Shown in pieces: positions 17,063 to 25,738 of a DNA stretch of 36,266 bases. Source of the stretch: an uncultured Roseburia sp. (GTDB lineage Bacteria > Bacillota > Clostridia > Lachnospirales > Lachnospiraceae); the NCBI GenBank assembly GCA_900539115.1, contig UQAQ01000030.1, positions 1 to 36,266 of the forward strand. The letters are read 5' to 3'. Made by a program: the position numbers and the translations under genes. The notes under the pieces are model-generated. The model was not told the DNA's origin. It was given only the letters and a program-made list of their open reading frames with translations, and made no database searches. Each line of letters opens with the position of its first letter. Within the stretch, counting starts at the first letter, position 1.

Positions 17063-19894
17063 TTATATGTATTTAACTGAATTGCCTTTATACCATCTTC
17101 CGTTTTTTTTCAAATGCTGCAGATCCACGATATCAATGTACTTTTCCAGTTTCGTTGAATTGTAGTTTGCAACCTGCTTATCTGCTTCATAATATTTCGA
17201 AAATCTTCCCAAAGAAAAAGCATCTTTTGTATATCGCAATTTGAATGATTTTTGGGGCTTACTTTCACCATTATATATTTTTATCATATTTTTTAATTTA
17301 TTAAACTCTTTTGTAGAAGCATATAAATCTGCCGTTTTATTAATGTTTGTATAACCTGTTAAACCCTCCTTGGGATCTACAAGAATACGTTTTAGCGCCT
17401 TATGAGCGGCAACTTTTGCTGCATCAAATCGAAGCTGATGATTATCTGTTTTATCTGCATAATCTGATGCTGTTTTATTCTTACCATGTTTTAAACGCAC
17501 CCATTCATATCTTTTTTTCTTTGTTTTCTTATCTTTTGTCTTCTTTATAACATAACTGCTATGTGAAAATGTATCGGTAAGTGTATGCATCGCCATACCG
17601 TAAATCAGGAGGCTTCGACAGTCTTTTGGAACTTTTCCATTTACTTTAGCACAGTTTTTATCAATTTCCTTCCATGTCTGACTGCCGATTTTTCCAGTTT
17701 TTTCAAAAGCAGCATTAATTCCGGTTAGGGCAAAAACAACCGATGTGGTACTTACAGGTGCTTCTAATTTTTTAACCTCTCCATATTTTCGCATATGATC
17801 TGCCATCTCAACAAGCCCTCGAACACTTGCCATATAGTTAGATGCCTTTTTTGCGTCTTTCCCATTTATTGTGACATCACCTTCTATGTATCCATGAAAC
17901 CACGGATGCTTGTGCATGCCATAACAGTCTGGATTCTTTTTTTCATCATCGACAAAATAAATACCCTGTTTTATAATATCTATATACTTTTGGATTTTTA
18001 CAATTTTCTTTGCAAATTTCCCACTTACAAACTTCTTATGTTCCCCTTTATCCCAGTTTCCATGCACTTTCTGCATTTCTTCCTCTACCGGAACCTCTGC
18101 TTCATTATCGATTTCATCTACTGCCGCCACAACTTTCTCTGCGGAAGTATTTTTCTCTATTTTCTTAAGAATCTGTGGATTTTCTTTCACTTCTCTATTA
18201 TATTCTTCATAAGATTCGAAGGCATACAGACAATCCACTAATCCATACTCACAGTTTTCCATATCCATAGTTTTATTTGCTGTTACATCAATCCATCCAC
18301 GAATGTAATCCGCATCCTTATCCGGATGATTCTGCCAGAGAATACTTGCCAGCCCAGCTACATGTGGTACTGCAAAACTGCTTCCACTAAAAATCTGCAT
18401 ACTGTCAAACACTCCACGAGAGATTATATCTTGTCCGGGTGCCGCAACTTCCGCCGGTGCACTTACATATTTTCCCATACTGTCCGTCATACCGACCGAT
18501 AATACTTCCGGATACGCTGCCGGATAATCTGCCTGCTTATCTTCCCCAACAGCAGAAATAATCAGCATTCCGGCTTTTTTTGCCCGCTTTATGGCCGCAT
18601 GAAGTTTATCAGAACCTTTTTGCATTCCCAGACTGAGACATAAAATATCGGATTGATTTTCAATTGCCCAGTCAATTCCTTCTACAACCATATCAACTGT
18701 TGTTTCATTGTTCTCATCAAGAATTTTTCCTGAATAAAGGTCAATATTCGGATTCACACCTTCTGTCCACTCATAACCACTATCAAGAAGGTCAAAAAGT
18801 GTGGTTTCTCCTTCTGCCAAAGTCTCTTCCTGCTCTTCTTCCGGTTCTTCCGTATCTGTATTGTCATAATATGTATACGAAGTTCCATCTACTGTAATAT
18901 CATTTGTAAACTTTTGAGTTGCTCTTTTCGGATCAGATGCAAGAATTTCTGCAATTGCTGTTCCATGCCCGCTCTCATCTTCATACAGACAGCTTGTCTC
19001 TTCATCAAAAAAGTTCTTCCTTTCTACCACGTTCACCTCAGAACTATAATTGATTCCAGAATCCAGCATCGTCACTTTTATCTTGCGTTGTTGTGTTTTT
19101 TTCGCCTGTTCTACTTTCGGATCATTGGCATGTATCATATCCATGTTCCAATCTCTATTTTCCACAGAGACAAACCGGGCATCGCCTTCTTCCATTTCTT
19201 CCGTCTCTACTTCCGGCGTAGCAGTTGGCACGGATGTAACGATCGGCACTGCACTTTCCTTTGGTGTGCTGGTAGGAACAAGTTCCGGTGTCTTTGTTGG
19301 CAATGGTTCCGGTGCTTTTGTCGGAGTTGAACTTGCCGTTGCCGTCGGAACAGATGTCGGTTTCTCCGTTTCCAAAGTCTCTTTTTCCTCTGAGCCAAAA
19401 AGCACGATATCTTTAATTCCAGAAAATACTGTCGACGAATAAGACACCTGAAAACCAAATGTCACACTTGCTCCCGCCGCGATAACTGCATTGTAATCTG
19501 CGTTTTTAATCTGGAACATTCCCTCGTCGCCGGACAACGCTCTTGCATTCCATATATTGTCAATTTCCCCGTTCATCCGAAAAGCAGCAGACCAGTCTTT
19601 GATAGTTTTAGTTCCTGTATTCGTCAAAGTTACTTCAATAATTTTATGTCCCTGCCAGCTACTCGTTTCTCTATAGTCAAATGACAGATTTTTTGTTACC
19701 GAAGCGGTTTCCGTAACAAGGTATGCACTCTCTATATCCGAAAGATTGGCTCCCTGCATCTGAAAACCAAAAGATGTCTCTCCGTTTTCAGCCAAAACCA
19801 TATTGTACTCTTTTGATGACAATATGACATTATTTCCGTTTACTTTACTGTCAACATTCCATGCATTGGAAATCTTTCCCTTTTTTAAAGTCAA
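17063..19894 (-). CDS. CBM2-like / S8 subtilase / zinc-phospholipase-C-like fusion protein
   Basis: The open frame gives 943 residues from a TTG, but homology-like sequence continues upstream (see 19984-20061). In order there are two CBM2-type cellulose-binding-like domains (the first partly upstream, the second about 65-165), a Pro/Thr-rich linker (about 178-230), and an S8 peptidase with D278 (TMLDSG), H310 (SGHGTA) and S506 (SGSSFAVPH). Then comes a helical domain (about 610-900) with HTLTDTFSH, which resembles zinc-dependent phospholipase C. The usual oxyanion Asn of subtilases (GN) reads GE at 450-451, so proteolysis may be weak. An acidic insert (about 340-390) separates H and S. The frame ends just after an A8 tract that breaks it from the next frame. 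Confidence 0.75.
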   Translation of the reverse strand: MTLKKGKISNAWNVDSKVNGNNVILSSKEYNMVLAENGETSFGFQMQGANLSDIESAYLVTETASVTKNLSFDYRETSSWQGHKIIEVTLTNTGTKTIKDWSAAFRMNGEIDNIWNARALSGDEGMFQIKNADYNAVIAAGASVTFGFQVSYSSTVFSGIKDIVLFGSEEKETLETEKPTSVPTATASSTPTKAPEPLPTKTPELVPTSTPKESAVPIVTSVPTATPEVETEEMEEGDARFVSVENRDWNMDMIHANDPKVEQAKKTQQRKIKVTMLDSGINYSSEVNVVERKNFFDEETSCLYEDESGHGTAIAEILASDPKRATQKFTNDITVDGTSYTYYDNTDTEEPEEEQEETLAEGETTLFDLLDSGYEWTEGVNPNIDLYSGKILDENNETTVDMVVEGIDWAIENQSDILCLSLGMQKGSDKLHAAIKRAKKAGMLIISAVGEDKQADYPAAYPEVLSVGMTDSMGKYVSAPAEVAAPGQDIISRGVFDSMQIFSGSSFAVPHVAGLASILWQNHPDKDADYIRGWIDVTANKTMDMENCEYGLVDCLYAFESYEEYNREVKENPQILKKIEKNTSAEKVVAAVDEIDNEAEVPVEEEMQKVHGNWDKGEHKKFVSGKFAKKIVKIQKYIDIIKQGIYFVDDEKKNPDCYGMHKHPWFHGYIEGDVTINGKDAKKASNYMASVRGLVEMADHMRKYGEVKKLEAPVSTTSVVFALTGINAAFEKTGKIGSQTWKEIDKNCAKVNGKVPKDCRSLLIYGMAMHTLTDTFSHSSYVIKKTKDKKTKKKRYEWVRLKHGKNKTASDYADKTDNHQLRFDAAKVAAHKALKRILVDPKEGLTGYTNINKTADLYASTKEFNKLKNMIKIYNGESKPQKSFKLRYTKDAFSLGRFSKYYEADKQVANYNSTKLEKYIDIVDLQHLKKNGRWYKGNSVKYI
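17103..17110 (-). other. A8 homopolymer at a frame break
   Basis: Minus strand TTG-AAAAAAAA-CGG. With seven A instead of eight, the subtilase frame runs directly into the downstream 39+259-codon frame. This could be a mutation, a phase-variable tract, transcriptional slippage or a sequence error. Confidence 0.8.
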
Positions 19895-19983
19895 GATTAC
19901 TGACCAGTTCCGAATTTGTTTTTGTGAAACATTCTCAACATCGGCATTGACTGTGCACCCCTCATTCCAGACAGAATTTTCTG

Positions 19984-20061
19984 TCAGTTCGATCCGGTAG
20001 TCATCTCCCGAATATGCTTTCTTCCTTCCACTCGCTTTGGTTTGCTTGTTTTGCGATTCAT
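19984..20061 (-). pseudogene. 5' end of the subtilase gene with a frame break and no signal peptide
   Basis: The ATG at 20061 has a GGAGG site 7 nt upstream and reads 25 codons to a TGA. The CBM2-like sequence (YRIELTENSVWNEGC) continues in the -1 frame, which has no usable start of its own upstream. A one-base insertion, for example in the A4 run near 20050, would join them. Neither reading gives a hydrophobic signal segment, which is odd for a carbohydrate-binding protease. Decay or a sequence error are both possible. Confidence 0.55.
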
Positions 20062-20191
20062 CACATATCCTCCATTCGTTTTTTTATTTTGCAAGTACGT
20101 CCGGGGGATATTTTATCGAATGTTTTCATCTATTGTAATCGTTAAGAATTTAATTTCTATCTATCCCAGTCATATTATACTTACATTTTTT

Positions 20192-20220
20192 ACCATAGCA
20201 TATTCTTTCAAATTTAGCAA
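20192..20220 (-). promoter_or_regulatory. promoter of the subtilase-LRR operon
   Basis: Minus-strand TTGCTA (20215-20220) and TATGGT (20192-20197) have a 17-nt spacer and an extended TGC just before the -10. The leader to the ATG at 20061 is about 125 nt. Confidence 0.6.
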
Positions 20221-20299
20221 CCCCTTTTCAAAAATTCATTTATAACTTTTATGTTATACTTTGTCACCAAACGCAGTTTGATGACCTGCGCATCCTGCT

Positions 20300-21520
20300 T
20301 TACCACAATTTTTTAACCACTTGTACATCTTCTGTATTGTCATTATAATGAATGACGGATTCCTGAAATTTTACACATCCATTCACTACCACAATCACAA
20401 ATGCACCATCGTAATCATACACCTTTTTCTCTTCTGCTGTCTGTAAATTTTGATAATAAATGCCATCCATTTTATGCGTCAGAAGATGTTCCCCATCCGT
20501 ATATACCAGTTCCAATTTATCATATTCCTTCACCTTGCACAATGTATCTTGACTTTCATCGTAGCGGAACACAAAACTATACTCCACATCATCCGTAAGT
20601 AAATCGCTTAGTATTCCGGTAGAAACACTATACACATTACAGACTCCATAAATTTGGTTATTGTTTTGAAACGAATATATGGCAAAGTTTTCTTCCTTTT
20701 CATGCATCATATAATAGAGTTGTTCCAAACGGTCTTTCACAAATTTATCAGTTTCATCCGATGTTATATCTCCATTGCAATACCTTACATAGCAAATCTG
20801 CTCCAATGCCTCCATCGGCTTTTCATTGCTATAAAACTGTACCGTATGATTGATGTCCTTTTTAGAACATGGGTACATTATTTTACCATCAATATTGAGT
20901 TCTTTTTCTCCTTTCATCTTCGTCCATTTTCCAATATCTTTCGGATATGTATCAATAAAATCCTCTTCCCTTATATAATGGGTAGCTTCAATATGACTAT
21001 TACTATTACTGCTGAACCAGCTGAACCCATCAATATCCGATGATGACTCCTCTTTGTCATAATAACCAAAAATAATTCCATCGGATGCCAATACCATTTG
21101 AAAAGGCAGCTTAACCTCTTTTATAAATTCCGCATTGGTGTCATACATCCGCAAATATCTCGGATAGTCCTCATTCTCCCCATCATAGCAATACACATAA
21201 AAATAGTTGTCTCCCGCTGTAATCTGTAAACTCTCATACCCATCCGGCAATTGAACCGTCTTTTTTTCCTGCGTTTTTTCGTTATAAAATTGAACCTGCC
21301 CCACAAAATTTGTAAGATAAGCAATTACCCCTTCTTTATAGGCAATTGAAAAAGTAGAGGAAAGGCTATCCAGCTTACTCACTTGCTTTTCAATCCCCTG
21401 CTTGTTTTCTCTATCCTCGTGGGCTTCCAATGCTCCCAAGATTGCAAACATTTTAGCACTACAGCCGGTCAGTAATATCGTAACCATTCCAATTACAAAA
21501 AAAGACATTATCTTTTTCAT
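20300..21520 (-). CDS. putative lipoprotein of unknown function
   Basis: This 406-residue protein starts at MKKIMSFF, ten codons inside the longest frame, because AGAGGAG lies 11 nt upstream. A hydrophobic segment (about 6-18) ends in the lipobox LLTGC, so it should be lipid-anchored on the outer face of the membrane. The rest is rich in beta-strand-like stretches with Tyr/Asp-rich turns (YFYVYCYDGENEDY, YNDNTEDV), reminiscent of a beta-propeller, but no named family is recognised. It is the last gene of the moxR-DUF58-DUF4129-like operon, 37 nt after its neighbour, and may work with that membrane complex (inference). Confidence 0.7.
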   Translation of the reverse strand: MKKIMSFFVIGMVTILLTGCSAKMFAILGALEAHEDRENKQGIEKQVSKLDSLSSTFSIAYKEGVIAYLTNFVGQVQFYNEKTQEKKTVQLPDGYESLQITAGDNYFYVYCYDGENEDYPRYLRMYDTNAEFIKEVKLPFQMVLASDGIIFGYYDKEESSSDIDGFSWFSSNSNSHIEATHYIREEDFIDTYPKDIGKWTKMKGEKELNIDGKIMYPCSKKDINHTVQFYSNEKPMEALEQICYVRYCNGDITSDETDKFVKDRLEQLYYMMHEKEENFAIYSFQNNNQIYGVCNVYSVSTGILSDLLTDDVEYSFVFRYDESQDTLCKVKEYDKLELVYTDGEHLLTHKMDGIYYQNLQTAEEKKVYDYDGAFVIVVVNGCVKFQESVIHYNDNTEDVQVVKKLW

Positions 21521-21557
21521 ACGAATTTTAGCTCCTCTCATGAAATTCATATTTTCC

Positions 21558-22640
21558 TTATTCTACGCTCGTAGTCTCCTCGTCACTGCACTGCTTCCCG
21601 CTGTATCTTGCTTTTTCATACAGCGAAATCAACAACGGATTTTCAATCTCATATTCTTCTGCCATCTCCCGTGCCGACAACATTTTGGAAACCTTGCCTT
21701 TGGCTTTCTTTCTTACCGTTTTTACAAACACACGGCGGATCCGGCTGTTATTGTCTTTGCCCCACGCAGTCTGCTCTCTCTTTTTCGGCACGAGACGCTC
21801 AAAGACATCCACGCCGACTTCTTCGGGTACCGTCTGGTTCTCCACCTTTTCAAATCTCGGCAGACGTGTTCCAAGCAGTTTTCGTATCACAAGGTAAAGG
21901 ACCAGCAAAGCCGCTATGACAAATATTACCAACAAAAGTACCGTTACTGCCCGCAGTAAAAATTGCAAAAGAAGAAGTTTTAATTTATTCTCTTCCTTCT
22001 TTTGGGATGGCTGTGGAGGCTTTTTCCTATTTGCTTTTATCCTGATTTTCTGCGTTTTTCCTTGTGTTTTTTGTTCCTTCTGCTCCACTTTCGTTTCCTC
22101 TGAGGGAACCTCTTGTATGGATACACCGATGGTAAACATGACAATCAAAAAAATTCCAAATGCAAGCAGTTTCTTACGCAATGCCTGTTTTACATTTTTC
22201 TCAAACCGTCCGATCATTTGCCGGGAAGCAGCCTGATTGGCGTACAAAAGCAGATATTTCTGATTAAAATAATCCGCATACAGTTTTACAATAAATGCCA
22301 GAAGAAGCAGCCCAAACCACAAGATCCAGGAAACCATCGTATTGCGCTCAATATACCATTCATTTTCCGGCATTACGACTTCCATTGCGATGGTAAATGC
22401 CATTGCCGCCACAAGGACGATGCTGTGACAAGTTTTTTCATTTTTCTGTGCTTCTTCTTTGACACTCTTATGTTTCCATTTATAGGCAATCCAGATAATG
22501 CCGAGCAGCGCGCAGATTCCGAACATTATAAGACCTTTCTTCGTCCCTCCGGAAGCACAACTGTAGTACACCGCTACATAGGCAGCGATCAGATAATAGT
22601 ATAAAAATACAAGCACATTATATAAATGTTTTTTATCCAT
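21558..22640 (-). CDS. membrane protein with DUF4129-like C-terminus
   Basis: This 360-residue protein starts at MDKKHLYN, with GGGGAGAAAC before the ATG; the longer frame begins inside the DUF58 gene. It has about four N-terminal membrane segments (near 8-27, 34-52, 75-90, 105-125), another near 170-185, then a Lys/Gln-rich outer loop, a further hydrophobic segment (about 225-255) and a cytosolic tail. The tail (ISLYEKARYSGKQCSDEE) resembles the C-terminal DUF4129 motif found next to MoxR and DUF58 genes. This matches the usual third partner in such operons, although the transglutaminase domain often fused there is absent. The role is probably as a scaffold for envelope protein assembly (inference). 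Confidence 0.6.
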   Translation of the reverse strand: MDKKHLYNVLVFLYYYLIAAYVAVYYSCASGGTKKGLIMFGICALLGIIWIAYKWKHKSVKEEAQKNEKTCHSIVLVAAMAFTIAMEVVMPENEWYIERNTMVSWILWFGLLLLAFIVKLYADYFNQKYLLLYANQAASRQMIGRFEKNVKQALRKKLLAFGIFLIVMFTIGVSIQEVPSEETKVEQKEQKTQGKTQKIRIKANRKKPPQPSQKKEENKLKLLLLQFLLRAVTVLLLVIFVIAALLVLYLVIRKLLGTRLPRFEKVENQTVPEEVGVDVFERLVPKKREQTAWGKDNNSRIRRVFVKTVRKKAKGKVSKMLSAREMAEEYEIENPLLISLYEKARYSGKQCSDEETTSVE

Positions 22641-22662
22641 GTTTCTCCCCTTCCAATCTCTG

Positions 22663-23781
22663 TCAGCATTTCCATAAAACACAATCTTTTCGCACGGCGG
22701 AATGAATTTTGCTGCTCTCATCTTCTCCGCCTGCAATCGGAAGAATCCATGTCATTTCACGTCCGCGTCTATGAATTTTTTCGATTTCTTCCTGAATTTC
22801 TTCTTTTGCTGCTGCCGAGATAACAAAAAGATACGACGCATCATCGCCGGTTTCCCACTCTTTTTTCAGCATCGCAGCACCCTTCTTGCAATTGGTTTTA
22901 TAAGAAATGCAGGCAAGCGTTTTCCGCACATTGCCAAGGTGCGCTCTTCCCAAGCCTTCCACGTGACATCCGGTTTCCCCATTGGCGATCAGCGTCGTGG
23001 CGATGCCGTGCTCCTCAAACAGCCAAACGAGTGAATACGCCAGCCGGATACTCTCTTCCATCGCCGTTTCATTGACAAATACGCCGGGCGACTCCAGATT
23101 TACTAAAATCGTAACCGGGCTTCCCGCTTTGTACGCGCTCGTCTTTACCTGCCATTTTCCCTGTTTTGCGGACACTTTCCAATGAATCCGGTTCATCGAA
23201 TCTCCCGGCATATACTCGCGGACTCCTACATATTCAAAAGGATCTTCAAATACCGGCCGCTTTGTCATCATCTCGCCGATACTCCGGTTAAACACCGGAA
23301 GCAGCCGCTGTGCTGACACAAATGACGGATACACGATCAATTTGGTCGACACCTCGGATTTTTCGACGTATTGGCGCAGCAAAAACGGATCCTGCACGAC
23401 CAGTTCTGCCTCATTGACCTCATATTCTCCTCGGCGCATGCAAACAAACCGACAACTGCGCCGCACTTTTTCATACCCTTGAACACTGAGTACGTCATTG
23501 CGGTAATAGTAGTCGGAAACCATTCCCCCTGCCTCATCTGCAAATTTCAGATAACGCGAAGTCTTAAATTTTACACTGACTGCCGGCAATGCCTGTTTTT
23601 TATCATTAATGATCGTCTCAAACAGATACATCGGCTCGCCCTCTGCTGCCTGTTCCTGCGAAAAGGAAAGTTCTACCCCAAATCCTTCTTTCCAGGTTTT
23701 CCCAAATCGCAGAGAAATGATATTGACCCAGAGGACCAGAACCGCCATTGTCACGCCGGCTACAAAAATTACTGAGCCCAT
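22663..23781 (-). CDS. DUF58 family protein (MoxR partner)
   Basis: This 372-residue protein has one N-terminal membrane segment (about 4-22), a beta-rich domain, and then the DUF58 signature REYMPGDSMNRIHWKVSAK near 185-205. The C-terminal part is a von Willebrand-type A-like fold as in other family members (family knowledge). It starts 2 nt after the moxR stop, indicating coupled translation. DUF58 proteins are thought to cooperate with MoxR AAA+ ATPases in assembling or activating other proteins. The exact client is not indicated, though the DUF4129-like and lipoprotein genes downstream are candidates. Confidence 0.85.
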   Translation of the reverse strand: MGSVIFVAGVTMAVLVLWVNIISLRFGKTWKEGFGVELSFSQEQAAEGEPMYLFETIINDKKQALPAVSVKFKTSRYLKFADEAGGMVSDYYYRNDVLSVQGYEKVRRSCRFVCMRRGEYEVNEAELVVQDPFLLRQYVEKSEVSTKLIVYPSFVSAQRLLPVFNRSIGEMMTKRPVFEDPFEYVGVREYMPGDSMNRIHWKVSAKQGKWQVKTSAYKAGSPVTILVNLESPGVFVNETAMEESIRLAYSLVWLFEEHGIATTLIANGETGCHVEGLGRAHLGNVRKTLACISYKTNCKKGAAMLKKEWETGDDASYLFVISAAAKEEIQEEIEKIHRRGREMTWILPIAGGEDESSKIHSAVRKDCVLWKC

Positions 23782-23783
23782 TC

Positions 23784-24737
23784 CTATAAAACATCCTCCG
23801 TCGGCACTTCCACTGCCTTGATCAAATCTCTCATCACATCTTTTGTCGTACGCTGTGTTAAAAACGGATCTTCACTGATAATACGATGCGCATATACAAG
23901 CGGCGCCAGTTCTTTGATCCGGTCCGGTGTCACAAATTCTTCTCCGCACACTGCCGCATACGCACGTGCCATAGAGATTAACGCGATCACTCCACGAGTA
24001 CTGACTCCCAGTGCCAGTTTCTTTTCCTCGCGGGTTCGTTTGGCGATATTTCTCGCATATTCCAAAATACTTCTATGTACAGTCACCTGCTCACACGCCT
24101 GCCGCATCTCCAGCAGCGTCTGCACATCACATACCGCCTGCAAGCTCGACAGCGTATTTCCTTTTTTCACATAACGTTCCAATAAATCCAATTCTGCTTC
24201 CTCTTCCGGATACCCAAGCGATAACTGAATCATAAAACGGTCCAACTGCGCCTGCGGCAATGGAAACGTACCTGCCATCTCCACCGGGTTTTGTGTCGCA
24301 ATGACAAAAAACGGCTCATTGAGCGGCATCGTCTCGCCATCCACCGTTACCTGGTGCTCCTCCATACATTCCAGCAAACTCGATTGGGTACGGGGTGTCG
24401 CACGGTTAATTTCGTCTCCCAGTAAAATATTGGTAAATACCGGGCCTTTTCGAAATTCGAACTGATTTTTCTGCGGATCAAAAAAATTGACCCCGGTCAC
24501 ATCCGATGGCAATAGATCCGGGGTAAACTGGATTCGTCCAAACTCCATATCAAAAGAAGCTGCCAGACTTTTTGACAGCATCGTTTTTCCGGTTCCCGGC
24601 ACATCTTCCAATAAAACATTGCCACCTGCCAAAAAGGCAGCAAGAACATATTTTATCTGCGTTCTCTTTCCTACGATCACCTGCTCCATATTGTCGCAGA
24701 TCTTCTCTGCTCTTTCTTTTACTTCTGCTATCTGCAT
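23784..24737 (-). CDS. MoxR-type AAA+ ATPase
   Basis: This 317-residue protein has Walker A PGTGKT at 47-52, Walker B LLGDE near 105-109 with NRATPRTQSSLLECMEE following, and sensor 1 VIATQNPVEMAGTFPLPQAQLDRFM. This is the classic MoxR signature. The ATPase is a hexameric cytosolic chaperone-like remodeller. It is followed directly by DUF58 and DUF4129-like genes, the usual MoxR neighbourhood. GGGAGGAAAATT precedes the ATG, and it lies 15 nt after the thioesterase gene, so it shares the promoter at 25176-25204. Confidence 0.92.
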   Translation of the reverse strand: MQIAEVKERAEKICDNMEQVIVGKRTQIKYVLAAFLAGGNVLLEDVPGTGKTMLSKSLAASFDMEFGRIQFTPDLLPSDVTGVNFFDPQKNQFEFRKGPVFTNILLGDEINRATPRTQSSLLECMEEHQVTVDGETMPLNEPFFVIATQNPVEMAGTFPLPQAQLDRFMIQLSLGYPEEEAELDLLERYVKKGNTLSSLQAVCDVQTLLEMRQACEQVTVHRSILEYARNIAKRTREEKKLALGVSTRGVIALISMARAYAAVCGEEFVTPDRIKELAPLVYAHRIISEDPFLTQRTTKDVMRDLIKAVEVPTEDVL

Positions 24738-24752
24738 AATTTTCCTCCCTGA

Positions 24753-25112
24753 CTATGATTTTAAATGATGTGGTGTCTTTTTCCCCTCATCATCTACTGT
24801 CACAAAAACAATCTTTCCCGAAAACCGGTTTTCCTGATCCAACATATTTTTCCCGACAATCGCGAATTCTACACTTGTCGTACCAACATGGGAAACTTCC
24901 CATAAAAGTTCTATGATCTCTCCCGCTTTGGTCGGCTTTGTGATCCGGATCTCGTTCATTGCCGCCAGCACAACATGATCGGTATGCCCCAATGTACACG
25001 CCAATGCTATAAAAGCCGCCTCTGTCATACACTCGGAAATATATCCGGCATACAGCGTCTGATGATGGTTCAAATGTTCCGGTCTTACAAATTTTCTCGT
25101 CGCAAGTTTCAA
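24753..25112 (-). CDS. hotdog-fold acyl-CoA thioesterase
   Basis: This 119-residue single hotdog-domain protein belongs to the acyl-CoA hydrolase (BACH/YciA) group. The family segment VRPEHLNHHQTLYAGYISE sits near residues 8-26 and VGTTSVEFAIVGKN later. It would hydrolyse acyl-CoA in the cytoplasm. The start is TTG, directly after AAGGAGGCAGGAAAT, with no better ATG. It is the first gene of the unit leading into moxR, though a functional link to MoxR is not evident; the pairing may only be shared transcription. The substrate is unknown. Confidence 0.8.
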   Translation of the reverse strand: MKLATRKFVRPEHLNHHQTLYAGYISECMTEAAFIALACTLGHTDHVVLAAMNEIRITKPTKAGEIIELLWEVSHVGTTSVEFAIVGKNMLDQENRFSGKIVFVTVDDEGKKTPHHLKS

Positions 25113-25175
25113 ATTTCCTGCCTCCTTATCTCTTCGCCTATTATAGCAAAAAATTCGTCGCTTCCACTACTTGTC

Positions 25176-25204
25176 AGTATATCATAGTACCCGGCAGATT
25201 GCAA
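25176..25204 (-). promoter_or_regulatory. promoter of the thioesterase-moxR operon
   Basis: Minus-strand TTGCAA (25199-25204) and TATACT (25176-25181) with a 17-nt spacer, just past the end of spoVAC. Confidence 0.75.
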
Positions 25205-25209
25205 GGCTT

Positions 25210-25710
25210 CTACCACCAGCCAAGCCAGCCGCCGCCCCAGTAGATCAGCCCAAGAAACCAGCTCGTAACAACTCCGTACAGGATCACGGGACCTGCAATT
25301 GTAAATATCTTGCAGCCGAGTCCAAATACCATTCCTTCTTTTTTAAACTCAATCGCCGACGCTGCCACGCTGTTAGCAAAGCCGGTAATGGGCACCAGTG
25401 TTCCTGCTCCTGCAAAATTGGCAATTTTCGGATAAATGTTCCAGCCGGTAAGCAAAACACTCAATAAAATAAGTGTCAGCGTATTGTACAAAGCCGCTGT
25501 CTCCTTGTCCATTCCCATCGAACCGTAACAGTTGATAAGTACCTGCCCCAAGGTGCAGATCAGACCGCCCACCAAAAATGCCTTACACAGATTGGCAAAC
25601 CAACTGAGTTTCGGCGTATTTTCATCCACATAGTCATTGTAAAGTTCGTCCCGTTCTTCGGGCACCTGTTCATTCAGCACCTCGCGGATATCTGTTTTTT
25701 GTTTCGTCAT
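25210..25710 (-). CDS. spoVAC: stage V sporulation protein AC
   Basis: This 166-residue membrane protein has four or more hydrophobic segments and the family motif AGAGTLVPITGFANS followed by AIEFKKEGMVFG. SpoVAC is a component of the spore inner membrane channel that moves dipicolinic acid during sporulation and germination. The ATG of MTKQKTDI follows GAGG; the GTG five codons upstream lies inside that site. It is the third gene of spoVAA-AB-AC. SpoVAD, SpoVAE and SpoVAF are not found downstream here, unlike the Bacillus operon. Confidence 0.88.
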   Translation of the reverse strand: MTKQKTDIREVLNEQVPEERDELYNDYVDENTPKLSWFANLCKAFLVGGLICTLGQVLINCYGSMGMDKETAALYNTLTLILLSVLLTGWNIYPKIANFAGAGTLVPITGFANSVAASAIEFKKEGMVFGLGCKIFTIAGPVILYGVVTSWFLGLIYWGGGWLGWW

Positions 25711-25738
25711 GATTCGATTCCTCACTTTCTAAAATAAG

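Noticed and set aside
20263..20285. Hairpin GTCACCAAAC/GTTTGATGAC after the lipoprotein gene
   Set aside because: A good 10-bp stem but no T-run on the minus strand, so it was not called a terminator.
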